Assembly: GCA_017561265.1 (NCBI GenBank)
Contig: JAFZDJ010000075.1
Span: 1-5,981 of the forward strand
From: Bacteroidales bacterium
Lineage (GTDB): Bacteria; Bacteroidota; Bacteroidia; Bacteroidales; UBA932
DNA length: 5,981 bases
Reading direction: 5' to 3'
Of the stretch, positions 5,807 through 5,981 are shown one piece after another (position 1 is the first letter of the stretch; every line of letters starts with the position of its first letter). The notes below the pieces were generated by a model. That model had not been told where the DNA came from. It saw nothing but the letters and a program-made list of their open reading frames with translations, and did not search any database. The position numbers were made by a program, and so were the translations under genes.

Positions 5807-5981
5807 ATGAAGCGAATAGCAAACATACTATCGATTCTGGCATTGCTGCTCGCATTCTCGCACAATGTGAGTGCGACCAGGCAAGCCCGTGACATGATTA
5901 TAATTAACAAGGTAGAGCATAGGCTGAATAAGGTTCTTCTCTACCAGCTTGATTCCGTTACATATGATGCTCTTGGTAAGA
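5807..5981 (+). CDS. Secreted protein, N-terminal part only (runs off the window)
   Basis: ATG at 5807 opens a frame that stays open to the window end: 58 codons plus one base. The start is a typical signal peptide: MKRIANILS, a hydrophobic core LALLLAF, and a likely signal peptidase I site after NVSA (residues 20-23) before Thr24. The mature part visible begins TRQARDMIIINKVEHRL and continues to the motif-free VTYDALGK at the edge. This is too little for a family assignment. The gene starts 18 bases after the stop of the remnant at 5788 and may be on the same transcript as the gene at 5181. The reality of the gene is supported by the signal peptide; function is unknown. Confidence 0.7.
   Translation, partial: MKRIANILSILALLLAFSHNVSATRQARDMIIINKVEHRLNKVLLYQLDSVTYDALGK

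Overview
The window looks like a chromosomal segment from a Bacteroidota bacterium, most likely of the order Bacteroidales. The reasons are: no purine-rich Shine-Dalgarno sequences before the genes; tightly packed small operons of envelope and secreted proteins; three signal peptides that end in A-x-A followed by Gln, a habit typical of this phylum; and gene families common there (secreted TraB/GumN proteins, DUF6624, S41 lipoproteins, short ECF sigma factors). Base composition is moderate, in the mid-40s % GC by eye. All genes are on the + strand. No RNA gene, insertion sequence, CRISPR array or integrase was seen.

Region 1 (1-2092) is a likely co-transcribed trio. It holds the 3' part of a transglutaminase-like protein with a visible Cys-His-Asp triad, a 129-residue four-helix membrane protein, and an S41-type peptidase lipoprotein. 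Gaps are 12 and 4 bases. This set suggests peptide or protein processing at the envelope, but the substrate is unknown.

Region 2 (2166-5101) is a second, very compact cluster. It encodes an ECF sigma factor, a coiled-coil plus four-helix membrane protein, a secreted TraB/GumN family protein and a secreted DUF6624 protein, with gaps of 21, 2 and 3 bases. A 73-base spacer with a TGACCG/CGGTCA inverted repeat precedes it. The layout suggests a membrane-sensed regulatory unit in which the membrane protein controls the sigma factor, and the two exported proteins are targets or partners. This is inference: the membrane protein is not a FecR-type or zinc-binding anti-sigma factor.

Region 3 (5102-5981) carries a small secreted protein of unknown function, a short stretch (5673-5788) that looks like a frameshifted or internally deleted remnant of another small secreted gene, and the first 58 codons of a further secreted protein that runs off the window. 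No function can be given to these. The most interesting parts are the sigma-factor cluster with its unusual membrane partner and the broken reading frame at 5673-5788.
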